From Pachypanchax playfairii (lineage: Eukaryota > Chordata > Actinopteri > Cyprinodontiformes > Aplocheilidae), in contig SSNP01000001.1 of assembly GCA_006937955.1 (NCBI GenBank), positions 1,121,551 to 1,185,550 on the forward strand: DNA of 64,000 nt, written 5' to 3'. Made by a program: the position numbers and the translations under genes. Numbering within the stretch: position 1 is the first letter of the stretch; every line of letters begins with the position of its first letter. This document shows, piece by piece, positions 51,379 to 63,573 of the stretch. The notes beneath the pieces are model-generated. The model made no database searches, was not told the DNA's origin, and saw nothing but the letters and a program-made list of their open reading frames with translations.

Positions 51379-52090
51379 TTAAGCACAATGTTTCTTTTTT
51401 CTGTATTTACTTCATCATGGAATTACTCTTCTATATTTCTCTCTTCCAAGAAAAGGGACATTGTTGCACTTTAAGGTGCTTCTGCATTGGCTTCGCTTGT
51501 CAGAGCCTGTGGCTTTGCTCCATCTTTTCCACAGTCTATGGTCTGTTTCAGTGTCATCTGCTTCTAATCCCAAACTGACTAAGAATTGTGGAGATCAGAG
51601 CTCTGCACCACCCGTACCATCTGTTTCCAGACTCCTTGTTAGTTTGTCCTGCCAGTGAACATAATGTGGTTATTTTTGACCCTGGCCGTAAGTTTAGTGT
51701 TGTCATGCTGAATGAATAAAAGGACCAATCAGACACCTCCCTCATGGCATTTCATCTCTGCCACGTTATTATAGATAATAACATAACAGATGGCTTCTAA
51801 CTTTGTACAGGACAGAGCGATATGAGGATAGATCGAGCGTCTAGTTCTCATTAAGTAAATGAGTCAATCAGATATTTTAGTTGTTTTTTTTTTTTCTACT
51901 AGTATTGTTTGTGGTATCAAGAAGTCAAGACTGATAATGCTTATGTTTGTCAGAATTCCATTAAAGCATGTCCTNNNNNNNNNNGAAAACTCGGCTCACA
52001 GGACGCTGTCGGGGGTAAGTCAGTGTGTCTGCACCAGACTGCAGACGGTGATGCCATACAGATTCATGTGAAAAATACCGAACTATCCCT
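51379..52090. other. Probable misassembled segment: mirrored flank, 10-N gap (51975-51984) and duplicate transposon end
   Basis: 51379-51974 is the exact reverse complement of the left flank. It ends at an N gap. After the gap, 51985-52090 repeats the last 106 bases of the transposon (compare 51273-51378) with one base different (ATGTGAAA against ATGTCAAA), and is followed by TTAA (52091-52094) and new flanking DNA. The simplest reading is that the assembler left the transposon through the wrong inverted end. Confidence 0.8.
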
Positions 52091-52805
52091 TTAAATTTGT
52101 CACTTCATGAACACATTTTTTTTTATAGTTTTTCTAATTAAAAGCTTTTAATGTCAGATTTTAGTTAATTGAAATGATATCTTGATATTTTGTTGGGATA
52201 ATATCTTACTGGGCTGCAAATGTTGGCCACAGATTGTAAACTGCACTTGTGAAGGAGTTTCCAAAATGTCTTGAGATGTTTGCGAGGGTTCTGGGTCTTC
52301 TCATGTGAGCCTTTTATCACTGGAGTTTTGAACATGTTATAAAAATTCATAAGATAAATCTCAAGGTAGTCATGTAGTTGTCGGGATAATCTAGAAACCA
52401 CGTGGAATCCTTCTCAGTTTGGTTTAATTAGGTTCATTTAATTAAGTCAGTGAGAAATCTATAACTTTTTTGGGAGGTTTTGGCAACCAGTGAAACATTC
52501 GGACATTCTGAGCCAAATAAAACCGCAAAAAATTGAGAATAAATTGAATAATTCTAAGAATTTTTGCACAAATGCAAAAATGTATTTACAGTAGTATTTT
52601 CTCTAACTACTAGCCAATAATCACTAACCCATTGCATACTACTCTTACCTGGACTAACAGGATATCAGATAGTACTGATAATGTTTGCAAATTTGTATTT
52701 TCTAAATGACTCATAACTTAAATGCACCTTTCTTCAATCTAATGTCCAGTTAATTTTTTAAGAGACTAAATTAAACTATTAGATTACGATTAGGTCATAA
52801 TTAGT

Positions 52806-54756
52806 AGGGATGCAACTATACCACCTTTTTCAAACCAACAATACCTATAGTATCTGAGTACTTGTCGATACCGAGTACATATTTTAGTATCTGAATACTT
52901 GTCGATACAGAGTACCAATGCTGATACTTCTAACACCCAAAAATGCAATGAAATGGAAAACAGATTTTATTTTCTTCTTTACAACCAATGATGGTGATGT
53001 AGATAACAAAATAAATTATTAATAAAAAAGACCAAAAAAACTAACATTTGAAGTGAAAAATACAAATTTTCTTTAAAGTTATTGCAGCGTTTCCTCATTT
53101 TAAAGGAACTTAAGGCAGCTTTACAAAATCTGACTCAGTGCTGCCGCTACAGGCGCTGTGGCTAACTGCAGCCACCAGCCAAGCCGGCACGGGAGCGCGC
53201 ACAGACACTTTACAGACTGTTTGTCTTCACAGCACTGCACCGGGGAGGCTAACATACTTCACGTCAGGTCTCTCCACTCTGTTATTTGATTTGATCTCAT
53301 CATTTTCATACTGTATCAGGCTCTAAACACGACCTATAATGTTTTCTCACCTGGTCACAAGGAAATGAACCATGTCAGCATCCGTTTTCACTCCCAAATG
53401 CAGCTGAAGTTCCCTTCATGAACCGAACGCATATCCAATATTTATGCGGGTGCCTGCCCGGCTTCGGTCATGTTTTTTTTTTGACTCACGAGATGCCGCT
53501 GATAAAGTCTTTTTTTTCTTCGTGGTGCCACTTTTTTGGGGGGTGAGAGTGGATGCAGGTCGTTTGCTGGTTGCAGAAACATCCATAAGTATACCTTCAG
53601 TGTTTGAATCCAAGTCCACGGCGGCCATGTACTTCCTGTTCAAGAGCTGTCGGCAACGCGCATGCAGCGTCAATTTACGTCACATCCCTACAACTGCGCG
53701 GGAAATTCGGACGTCGAACTGCAGCGCATTATGTGGCACACAGCGTTTCCAAGGCAACAGACATATATGCGGATGGCCTCGTTATTTTGGGTTTTTAATG
53801 CTTCATGACCCATTAGCATTGAATAAACTGGAAATGCATGTGTAGTTTTTCACAAATCTTGCCTTATGTCCCTTTAAGTATCAGTACATTAGAACGGTCC
53901 TGATACCCGATACCAGTATCGGTAAAATCTCCTTCTCAAATGAGATCACACTTCACAGAAATTAGGGACTGATTTAATAATGAAACTAGCCAAATAGCAG
54001 AGGTGTTTTGGGATGAATCAGAAACCATCTCTAGTCCTTATGAGCTGTTTCAGTCACATACTGAAACACTAAACAGTGAAGACTCACTTAGGGATGGGGC
54101 AGACAGCTGCTGATACATTTTCACCATTACTTGGAGGTCGCACTGTTACATAATGATTCCCCTGATGTTGTTTGTTTTGCATAAACAAACAGACCCATAT
54201 TTGAGGTCACAGACGCCACCACATTGCTGTTTCGGAATAAGCGCTGCATATTTTCCTTCACAATCATACGATGCAACATAGGAATCAACATATAACAGCC
54301 TAATGGGTAACTGAAGCTCTAGCTGCTCTTAAGTGTGCAAATTACTGGATTATTATGACATCACATGTGCAGAACATTAAAAAAAAAATTACTTGATGCA
54401 GCAGTAGCCTGATACATTTAATTTAATATATCTAATATCTTATATAATTGATTAATTAATTTATTTATTTGGTATCGGTATCAGTTAGTTAACCGATACC
54501 ATAAACCGATGCTAAAAACTCTGCAATAATTTCACAGAAAATGTTTTTTTTACTTGAAATTTTAGTTTTGTGATCATTTTTACTAATATTTTATTTCTAT
54601 ATTGAGTTCACCATAATTTGTTGTAACAAGCAGAGAAGAAAATAAAACCTGTCTTTCAATTCATTGCTTTTTTTGTGTGTTAGAAGTATCGTATCAGCAT
54701 CGGTATTCGGTATCGGTATTGTATCGATTTGAAAAAAAGTGGTATCATTGCTTCTC
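52806..54756. mobile_element. hAT-like DNA transposon or composite with GATACC-rich ends
   Basis: The left end (AGGGATGCAACTATACCACC, then TTTTTCAAAC) is inversely matched by the right end (TTTGAAAAAAAGTGGTATCA, then TTGCTTCTC). The sides are TAATTAGT (52798-52805) and TAATTAAT (54757-54764), an 8-bp duplication with one difference, as for hAT. Internal GATACCGATACC/GGTATCGG motifs near 53905-53930 and 54470-54505 repeat the subterminal sequence, so a nested or rearranged element is possible. It contains a truncated ORF at 53416-53673. Confidence 0.7.
53416..53673 (-). pseudogene. Truncated transposon-associated ORF with an RAGTRINIGYAF motif
   Basis: 85 residues, Lys/Ser-rich (SGTTKKKKTLSAA, RESKKKHDRSR) ending in RAGTRINIGYAFGS and a stop. 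A (T)RINIG.AF motif after a basic, low-complexity N-terminus occurs in short proteins encoded in many fish transposons, where it normally continues with an RWRxL segment. That continuation is absent, so this is a broken copy or a single exon. Family name not known to me. Confidence 0.35.
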
Positions 54757-56387
54757 TAATTAATTCTATTGTTTTATGTGGATAATCTTTGTAATCACAA
54801 AAACAATATTTTGATTGACTTTATCTCTTGTAATAATGTTATTGCAATAAAAATATCCTCATATAGAATTTTATTAGATTGAAAACGTTATCACAGTCTT
54901 GTCTTTCTGTCATTGATGTGCACCAAAGGCACCCTGGGTGAAGAACCTGAGTTGCAGTGCTGCCGATGTCCTAGCAGGACAACGAAAAGACCAAGGTTGA
55001 AAAACACTGAAATGTGATATGAGTGATTTATGGGGCATATTATGGCTGCTTCAGGTCTCCTAGTAGAAAAGAGGGACAGGAAATGTCAAATCCTTTTGGT
55101 AAAAAGAAAAAAAAAAAAAGCCCATGAATGACTGTGATTCAGTGTATTGCAGTGATTTTCTCTCTGCCTGTGACTTTTCCACTTCGTCCATCTTCTCCCC
55201 TTTGGTTCAGATTAAATATGTTCTGCCGGGGTCCCTCCTCCCATCAACCCCATCTCTGTCAACTCATTGCCTTCTCCAGCTGCTTTCTACAACATTTCAC
55301 CGCACCGTGACTCAGTTCTCCATCGAGTTTAGATTTACTGCACTCTTTTCAGTAATGTTTTTGTTTTTCTCCTTTTGTCTATCAGAAATCTAATCCCTTT
55401 TCACCTTGCATATCCACAACAGACAAGCCTAAATGTAGTTTTTTTTTAAATAAAAATTTAATCGCATTGAAGGAAGACTCTCAACAAGGTCCCCTTGGTG
55501 ATACATTCCTCAGTGCTAGCTGGATTTATGTGATGGCACATTTACTGTTTCACTGTGGGTTTAAGGTCACTTTAATGAAGGATAAAGGGTTGCATTGCAG
55601 ATTCTTTTTGTTTTAAAGGGTTCCTGTGGGAGCTTTGACAGAAATCTGTTTGATGTATGTCCATATGTACTGAATGAGTACTGCTGTGGTGCTATTAAGT
55701 ATCAAATACTGACAGAGGCATTATTGATGACAGCACCTTATTTTCGATCTTGCAGCACACTTTTGTCATTGTCTAAATGACCTTTTTGTTTGAAAAATAA
55801 TGTCTTTCAACACAATAACCTCATACAGTATTTGATTTTTATTCTAATGTTTATATTCTGTATTGAACTTTCTAAGACAAGACCGAAGAGCAAAGAGACT
55901 TAATGCCTTTGTCAAACTTTGAAACAGTTGGTCTGCATAGCTAAATGGATGAAGCAGCTCAAATATGCACATCCCGGCTGGTTAATCCCTCCTCTGTTTA
56001 CCGAAAACAAACTCCACATCTGACTTCTAGAGACATTTTACTGTGTGCTACATTTTTTCCTGCAGTGATTTGTCTTGTTTAGGAGTATATATATATTCAT
56101 GTTTGCATATTAATGTAAGTCGTGTTAGCTTGTTAAAACTACGGATGTGAAGTTTAATAGATTCATTCACAGACACATCACGTGACTGGATGAGAAGAGC
56201 AGCCGTGTACTTATAGAGGTTTTAAAATCCAACAAGATGCACGAGTTTATTAAATAAAATCGAACTTATTTAACTCTCAGCTGTGCACATCTGTTTCTGG
56301 TGACATTCTTGATGCTTAGTGGTTTTTCTCATGGGTGCTGTTTAAGAGGAGAACTGCAGCAGCACTTGTGCAAACAACAAACACCGG

Positions 56388-56938
56388 TGTTATGGATTGT
56401 TAGATGCAAACTAATTGATTTGCTGAAATTGGAGGGATTCTTTGTCTATTGCTGTTTTTTGGTTTTGGTTACCATGGTTCCTGCAGTTGATTGGCACTCA
56501 TAGGTTCCACCTGGGAGGAGGAGCACACCTGCTGTTGGAATCAGTGGGAGGGCTTTATAAGGCAGAGCAGAATCTTTCTCAGATGGCTTTTTGGGAAGGT
56601 TGAAAAGCACATGTCAGTAGTGTTTTGAGAATTTTGAGATCAAATTGCCAATTTATTGTTGGCTTTCTGTGAGTTTAAGACTTGGTCCGTTTACAGTTTG
56701 CACAAACAGATACACCTTTGGTTTATTATTTCCTTCACATAAATATTATTCCGTCTATCCTTTGATAGAATCAGTGGGTAGTAGTGTGGATTTTTTTTCT
56801 CATTACTACCTTTTAGAACCCATTTGTACACATTTGTTCTGGAGTTAGGGTGTGGTTGTGGGCTGTTTTGTTAGTTTTCCGATTATACAACAACAAGCCT
56901 GAGTCACACTTGGGTTTTGCTTTTGGGAAAACGTAACA
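56388..56938 (+). mobile_element. Solo LTR of a retrotransposon
   Basis: A 551-bp unit starts TGTTATGG and ends ACGTAACA, so it has TG..CA ends within a TGTTA/TAACA inverted pair. It is flanked by CCGG on both sides (56384-56387 and 56939-56942), a 4-bp target duplication. A TATA-like TTTATAAGG lies at about 56553, preceded by a GC-richer block. No second LTR or internal coding region is near, so it is read as a solo LTR left by recombination. The clade cannot be told from the LTR alone. Confidence 0.65.
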
Positions 56939-59900
56939 CCGGGAAGGTGTTTTTCACCCTGATTGTTTGAAACAACAATCATTACCGACTGTTGTCAGTG
57001 GGATTTGTACAGAAAAGAGACATCCAAGTCAAAGTTTTCCTCAAAATCACAAAGAGGTGGAGCAACCTTGGGTTATATTGCTATGGCTACTGCTACAGCC
57101 AGACCTGTATAGCTAAAAATAACTCAAATTGTTATTGCATCAAAAAATGATGCAGTGGTTATACTGTTTTATTGAGTCTGACAAAGCAGTAGTGTCCTAC
57201 CAGATTGCTTGAGGCACCAACATGCTGCTGGCAGATCAGAGCCCACACTAAGAAACGCCATGCCAATAATAACCTATATCTGATTAAGTATCTGTCCAAC
57301 ATTGTGTCTCCTCCTCATATTTGGTTTTAAAAATACCCAAAGTAATAATAAGATTTTCTATCAGGTTCAAACCTGGATTGCGACGAAATAGTGAGTCAAT
57401 TGAGAATAATAATCTTCACAGCTGATGGCAAGGAGTTAAACCTGGACTCTTCAAAGTGATGAGGAGAATGTTGAAGCACTGAGCAGTCCTTTGCATTTCA
57501 CCACCATCTGGTGAGCTCTGGTGGCCAGAGAACAGGAGACAACAGAAAAGAGAGGAGGGAGGATGTAAGCAGTGTGGAGGGAGTCCCAACTTAATTCATA
57601 GTGTAAACAGTACAGGCGGTGTTAATTACATCAGGGTTACTGCCAAACTGTGAACATTTTGCAGGAGTCTGTCTAGGAAACTAGAGCTGAAGGAATAGCG
57701 AGCACAGAAAAACATGTACAACAGAAAAATGGAGTAAATACTGCACCAACGACACAGCAAGACATCCTTTGTGTGTGGATTATTTTGTCTGTCACATTTT
57801 TCTATCTGGTTGTGTTTGTCATATTATTGTCAGACGCATACATTGCTGAAGGAAATCTACATGTTCAATCAAAACTGTTCTGCAAAAACAGGGATGGAAC
57901 AATGCATCCAGGTAGATTGCACGTTCCTCAAAGTCAAAAGATCCAGAGGTTGAGCGAATAACCAATGACTCCTCTTGCTCACCGGGGTAACATCTAGGGA
58001 CTGATTGTACAGCGCTGATCTGATCATGGTTGTTGCCCCTGAATTTAAATACATTTGTTACCCTTTAGAACACCAGCAGGTGTTTGCCTGTTGCAGGTGA
58101 GCAATGTCTCGTCATTTTAACCTCTTTCTGTTGTCCTTAATTCTCTCTTTCACTCATTCACTTTTGCAAAAACAAAATATGAATGAAACTGCAATAAGCT
58201 GCAAGGAAGCAAAAGCAGAGCAAAAACGAATAATAATAATAATAAAGAATAACATATCTTCTTTTCCAAATTCCTCCTCTTCCGATGCTTGTTTCAATCC
58301 TCCCACAGACGGCTTCTATGGACCGAGGCAGCAGCGGTGCTAATAATGTTGATGCTGTGCCAAGACCAGCTGGTGATGCCCGGCACAGGGCATCGAGTGT
58401 CTGCTCTCCACAGTTGCTGTCTTTAAAAGCCTCTCTTCTCTGCCAAGTGGGATCAGAGGGAGGGAGATCACACTGCTGTAATGGACGCAACCAACCTGTG
58501 AACCTGCATGGAACTCGTTCTGTTTGCTCCATCCATAATACATCAAAATCATCACTGAGGTACTGAGTTATGTTTAAGAAAAGAAAGGAAGTTGGACTGG
58601 GAAGTTGATACAATCTCCACCTTATTGCATCGCTTTGTGTCTATGAAAATATGCCTGCATAACTATTATTTTTGGCATTTTTACACATGCATTCTTTACA
58701 AAAGAGAATGTAAATGCAGTCAGCTTGAGGTGTCCTATTATATCAATTAATAGAACCCAACAGAATAAAGAAGTCTGCTTCTCAGTACTAAATAATTGTG
58801 TGAATATTTAGTGGTGTGTTAAGCCTATTTAAGCTACAGGATAAAAAACTGAAATGGGTTTGGACAAGTAAAATAGATTTCCCAGGAGCCTAATTTTATT
58901 TTGTGTAAACTTTATTTGTGCAGTGATTCATATCAGGCAGATCTACAGTGTGCACTGTCTATTCAATATCATATCGACTGGGGAGCACCTAATTTGGCTG
59001 AGCACCCACACCGAGGGCCCTCGTTTGGTTGAAATGTTGTATAAATGAAGCATCCTGGGATTCATGTGTCTTCAAGTTGCCAAATTCCAGGCAATTGTGT
59101 TCTATAGAAACAACACGCCAAGTGTTCCCCTTTAGAGGATCCATCAAATGGGAAATGGGACATTTTTCAACTTGTGCCCAACACACTTAAGACTTACATA
59201 CAGGACAGTGCAAAGACATATAATGATAAACACTGGTGTGCAAAAAGCTGCCACCTTGCAGGTTTTTTCAGCCTGCAATCGCTGTGGGTGTCTCCCACTC
59301 CTTTCCCAGCAGTGCTTATTAATGCAGCTCTGTGTCTGTTTTCTTCCCTGCTCTCACTAGCCCACAGCATTTCCCAGCAAACCTGCTTCCTCCCTCTTTA
59401 TTCCTATTTTCATCCTCTGCCCCAACTGTCCCTAATTTGAGTCCAAATGAAGCATGTTCGGCTACAGGTCACAAAAACAGTTTGATTTGGTGAGCGCGTT
59501 GTGTTAAATTAGCATTAAGGAACATGCCTGTTGTTGTTGCGGACCGCAGCTTGCATGTTGCAAATTTGGTGAAACTGTTCGCAGTGTGTGGATACAACAT
59601 ATCCTATGGTTCGCTTCTGCATGCAATTTATTTCCCACTGGGCAAGGGCACACTGCCAGTAACAGTCATACAGGGAAGCAGTTACAGAAGGGAAATATTC
59701 ACACAAGCGTTCCTATAAAACATTACCCAATGTTAGTCAATGAAAAACAAAAGTGTATTTGTTACTATAAAGACTTTGGTACAAATATAGCTATTGGAGA
59801 AGCTTTAGTAAGTTTGATAAGCTTGTGTGTTTGTCAGAGGGTTGGTTGGGTTTTTATTTCATTTAGCTTGTTTTAGTCTAACACGCGTCTCACAGTGTGC

Positions 59901-60569
59901 CATACGAGCTCAGGGAGCAGCTACTTACTATTAATAAGAGTCATTTTTTATGAGCTATTACACCAGAATTTTCAATTGTGTTGATGACACTGGAGAACAT
60001 CCAGCTCTCAGTGGTGGTAATTACAGCTCAGCCAAATGTAGACATCAATGAATTGCAGAGGTAGAAAATAACTGAGGCTAAAGTCTCTGAAGAGGCAAAG
60101 ATGAATGTTTCTTTTTAAATTTTCATTAGTTAAATATAATGGAATTATTAACTAATTTAACTGGAATTTAAAGTAATTTAAATTACAACACAGCTTTCCA
60201 ACCAAATGTCAATTTGATTTATAGAATTATAGATGGAAAAGCAATTTAATGACCTTAATTGAATTTACAAAAATAGGGATATACAAGTTAATTTGTTTTA
60301 TTTGATTTGCCGTTAAAGTTGTAACTCAGATCTGGGAATAACATTACACTCAGGTTAACCATGTTCCATTTGGTAGCTGCTGTGCTCAGTAGTTAGGCTA
60401 ACTATTATTAGCAATAAAAGCTAATTACAATATATTTATCAGCGTTCCGACATGGTGGATATATTAAATTATTGAAAGTTGTTATTGGTTTTCAACTAAT
60501 TCAGTAAACTACAAAACTGAAGTGAAATTAAACATTTTATAACTGCAGCCATTGTGAGTGTTTCTCAAT

Positions 60570-61273
60570 AGCTACGTTTACATGGGCACATTTAATCGGA
60601 ATAAACGCCCAATCGGAAAAAAAATACTTCATGTAAACGTGTCAATCAGAATGTTTTGATCCGATGCAGCCTGATCAGAATAAAATTTCCTTCCGATCGA
60701 GAGGGGTGGTTTTGTCCGATCTTCATTCGGATAGACGTGCATGTACACACCCATTCGGAAAGAAACGGTGAAAAAAGCCCACTGCGCATGCGTACAACTT
60801 CAGCGTGACGTCTTTCCGCTTTCGCAGACCCAAGTAGAAAACATGGCGGGAAGTAAACAGAAGTGGTCTGCTGGTGCAGTCATCCTGTCATCCTGCTCTC
60901 CTCTCCTGTGGCTGAGGAGCAGTAGCCATATGTATTCAGCCTCTAGCTTGGTTAATGCGACCAGTAAAAACCCAAACATAAAGGTAATCACCCGCAGAAG
61001 GTCCATATTGGAAACGTGAGTCAGCTCGAGCACACGATGGGGCGGGAAAGACGCACAGAAAGGACGGAGTTTGTTTACTTTTTTTCTTCCCCCTGAAAGA
61101 CAACTCGCTGTGCGCATGCTCAACTCATTTAACCTGATCGAGTGCTTGGTGCATGTGTACTCATGACATGATCAGATCATTTCAGTTAGTGTCCATGTGA
61201 ACAAGAATTTAGGAATTCCGATCGACCAAGATTTTAATCAGATTGGGGAAATTTGGCGCATGTAAACGTAGCT
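60570..61273. mobile_element. PIF/Harbinger-like nonautonomous element with AGCTACGTTTACATG ends
   Basis: The ends AGCTACGTTTACATG and CATGTAAACGTAGCT are perfect inverted repeats, flanked by AAT on both sides (60567-60569, 61274-61276). Subterminal AATCGGAATAAA / TTTAATCAGATTGG motifs extend the symmetry. The 3-bp duplication and the TACGTTTACATG end match abundant fish PIF/Harbinger-type MITEs. A 107-residue - strand ORF (60800-61123) with one hydrophobic stretch is not assigned a function. Confidence 0.8.
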
Positions 61274-61789
61274 AATGTCAAGGAACCTCGCCTTGATGCC
61301 TTGGTCCTGCCCTGGTTGCCTAGGAGATACATCATCAAGGACCGCCAAGGAATGTTCCAAGTGCTACGGAAGCGTCTGTCCTCTGTTTTTCTGCCGTTTA
61401 GCTTATTTACCAAGGCTACATGGGAAGTGCCTTGATGCCTTCCCTCTGTCAAAAATGTAAAAGAATCGCGGATCAGCATCCGGCAGCAGCTACTTTGGAG
61501 GCAAATTTCCAGTTTCAATGTAAGTCAAATAATTGTACCTTTCGGGCTTATATCTAAAATGTTTTTTGTTTAGATCCAAAGCACTTATATATGGCTAGTT
61601 AGTTGCTTAGTAGTTGCAGGTTCGGTGGCTAGAAGGTATTAACTCGCTTGCACGTTTATTTTATTTGTATTAACATTTCCAGTTCCACGGCTGAAGAAAT
61701 TCTAGAATGCTACTTCCATTTAACTGTTTTCTTTGATCAAGGAAGGAAGTGTCCTTGTAAGCAAGGCACTTCAGAGGCACCTTGACATT
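61274..61789. mobile_element. Inverted-repeat element (AATGTCAAGG ends) abutting the PIF/Harbinger-like element
   Basis: The left AATGTCAAGGAACCTC is mirrored by the right GAGGCACCTTGACATT. It is about 516 bp, with GC-rich left half. Its first three bases are also the target duplication of the neighbouring element, which suggests the neighbour inserted exactly at its left edge. Superfamily unknown; no coding capacity recognised. Confidence 0.6.
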
Positions 61790-63556
61790 GATAAAACACC
61801 AGAGTCCAACTAAAGTGAGCATTCCTGTGATTTTTTTTAGGAACACATCAATATTTACACTATCTGAAAAAAGTGACATTTTAAAAAATTAAACTTATTT
61901 ATGCATTACTGGAGCTCAATACGTCTGGCTGTGGGTGAGAAACACTCTACTCCTTTGGAAAGTTGCCAAAACAACACAAATACATACAACAAACTTGTAC
62001 AAAGTCACTGCTAAAAGATCAATTTAGATCATCATCATGATCGTGGATAATGAAAAAAAAACTGGCAGAAAAAAAATGCATACACAGCAAGAATATCTAA
62101 ACTTCAAGCAGAAAAAACAGGCGCGGCTGATATTTGAAGCAGAAACCTATTTGCAGGGAGGTGACAGTGCTAACAACCGTACTCCTTTGCTGCCAGAGAT
62201 TTAACATTTAACACAAATGGTGTATTTGCAGTGCAATAGTGGAAAAACTCATTTGAGCTTTCATGATAAGTCCCAGAAGTGAATTACTAGGACTATATTT
62301 CCTTCTGAGTCACAATAGAAAAAGGGCAGGTGATGCTAATTTTAAAAGTTTATAAATACTCTGACTCCCCAAACCTCTCAGCAATCAGCAGTCGGGGACT
62401 TCTTTTAGCTTGGCATTTTGAAAAACAGCATAATTGATGGACATAAAACTGGAGAAGGTGAAGAAGACAGGTAGCTAAATCCTTCTTTATTAATGTAGTT
62501 CAGCTGAGCAGGAACTATGGAGGTCACATTGAGGTTTTTAAGACCTCCAGAAAATCTTTAAACCGTGTTTTAAAAAGTATTAGAAAGTTCATCTGAAGCA
62601 TTTGCATGGCTGAAGTGCATTTTTTAAAGATTTAGCTAACTCACATGTTGTGATGCAATCATATATATCTGCAGCAACCAGTAACCAATCAGATAAAAGC
62701 CTCTGCTTTATCGTTTAGCCTATAAAACTGAATATTTTAGAAGCAATGGATAAGATAGTATGCTTTGGCTATAATAAAGAAAAAGATGCAAAATTCTTGA
62801 AGGTGTTACAATGTATTGAACGTTTGGGTTTTAGTTTGAGGAATATTTAACTGTTGGAGTAAAATGTCAGCAAATTTGAGAAGAAAGCATCACATCTTGT
62901 TTTGATAAGGGCTGCCAAGACCTTTAGATGTTGACTGACTGTGTTCTGTCAGTGATCAGAGTACTAAGTCTCTAATTACTGTAATTTCACTTTTTAAAAA
63001 ACCAACAGCTATCCTGAGATTAACAGGACGTACTGGTATAAAAATAAACTGATCTGATTCACACCCTCGGTCCTCGTCAGGGACAGTTCTCATAGAGTTC
63101 TGTGAGATTGGCTCGTCTGACAATGGACTTCTCGTGATGCGTTTGTGCTTGAACCAAAACTCTGCCTCACCCACGGCGCCGAGTGTCACTGTGATTTTAC
63201 ACTGGCCTGCATTTACACACACCTTGCCATGTGAGAAAACATTGCGTGCAACTAACAATCCTCTTCATGTCCCTTTTTTTTTTTTTCCTTCTCCTGTCCT
63301 TCCCATCATCAAAGCCTTCATAGCTGCAATCCCTATCACCCACCCCCACGCTCTCCCCCTCCTCAACACATCTCAGTCAATCAATCCCTCGCCAAACCAC
63401 AAGGTGACATGTGCAGTGTTGCCCTGGTAACCATTGCTACACAACTGTTGCCTGGTCACCGAGCACAAACAAGTTCAGAGCCCAGCAAGGCGTCTGTACT
63501 TCTCTGACTAAGAACAAGACTTCCAGGAGAAGCAATAAAAGGCTGCAAAGAGGATT

Positions 63557-63573
63557 GGGGGTGGGGGTGGGGG
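63557..63573 (+). repeat. G-run cluster
   Basis: Three runs of five G separated by T; could form a G-quadruplex with two-tier stacking. Intronic in grik2. Confidence 0.5.

Noticed and set aside
49459..51974. Large biological palindrome or inverted duplication
   Set aside because: The exact mirror of non-transposon flank, the N gap at its end and the repeated transposon terminus afterwards fit a misassembly better.
60800..61123. 107-codon - strand ORF inside the PIF/Harbinger-like element
   Set aside because: It has a hydrophobic stretch but no transposase or Myb-like motif that I can identify. Left as part of the element.
62956..63258. 100-codon - strand ORF checked as a possible upstream grik2 exon
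   Set aside because: It has no similarity to the expected GluK2 amino-terminal domain sequence.
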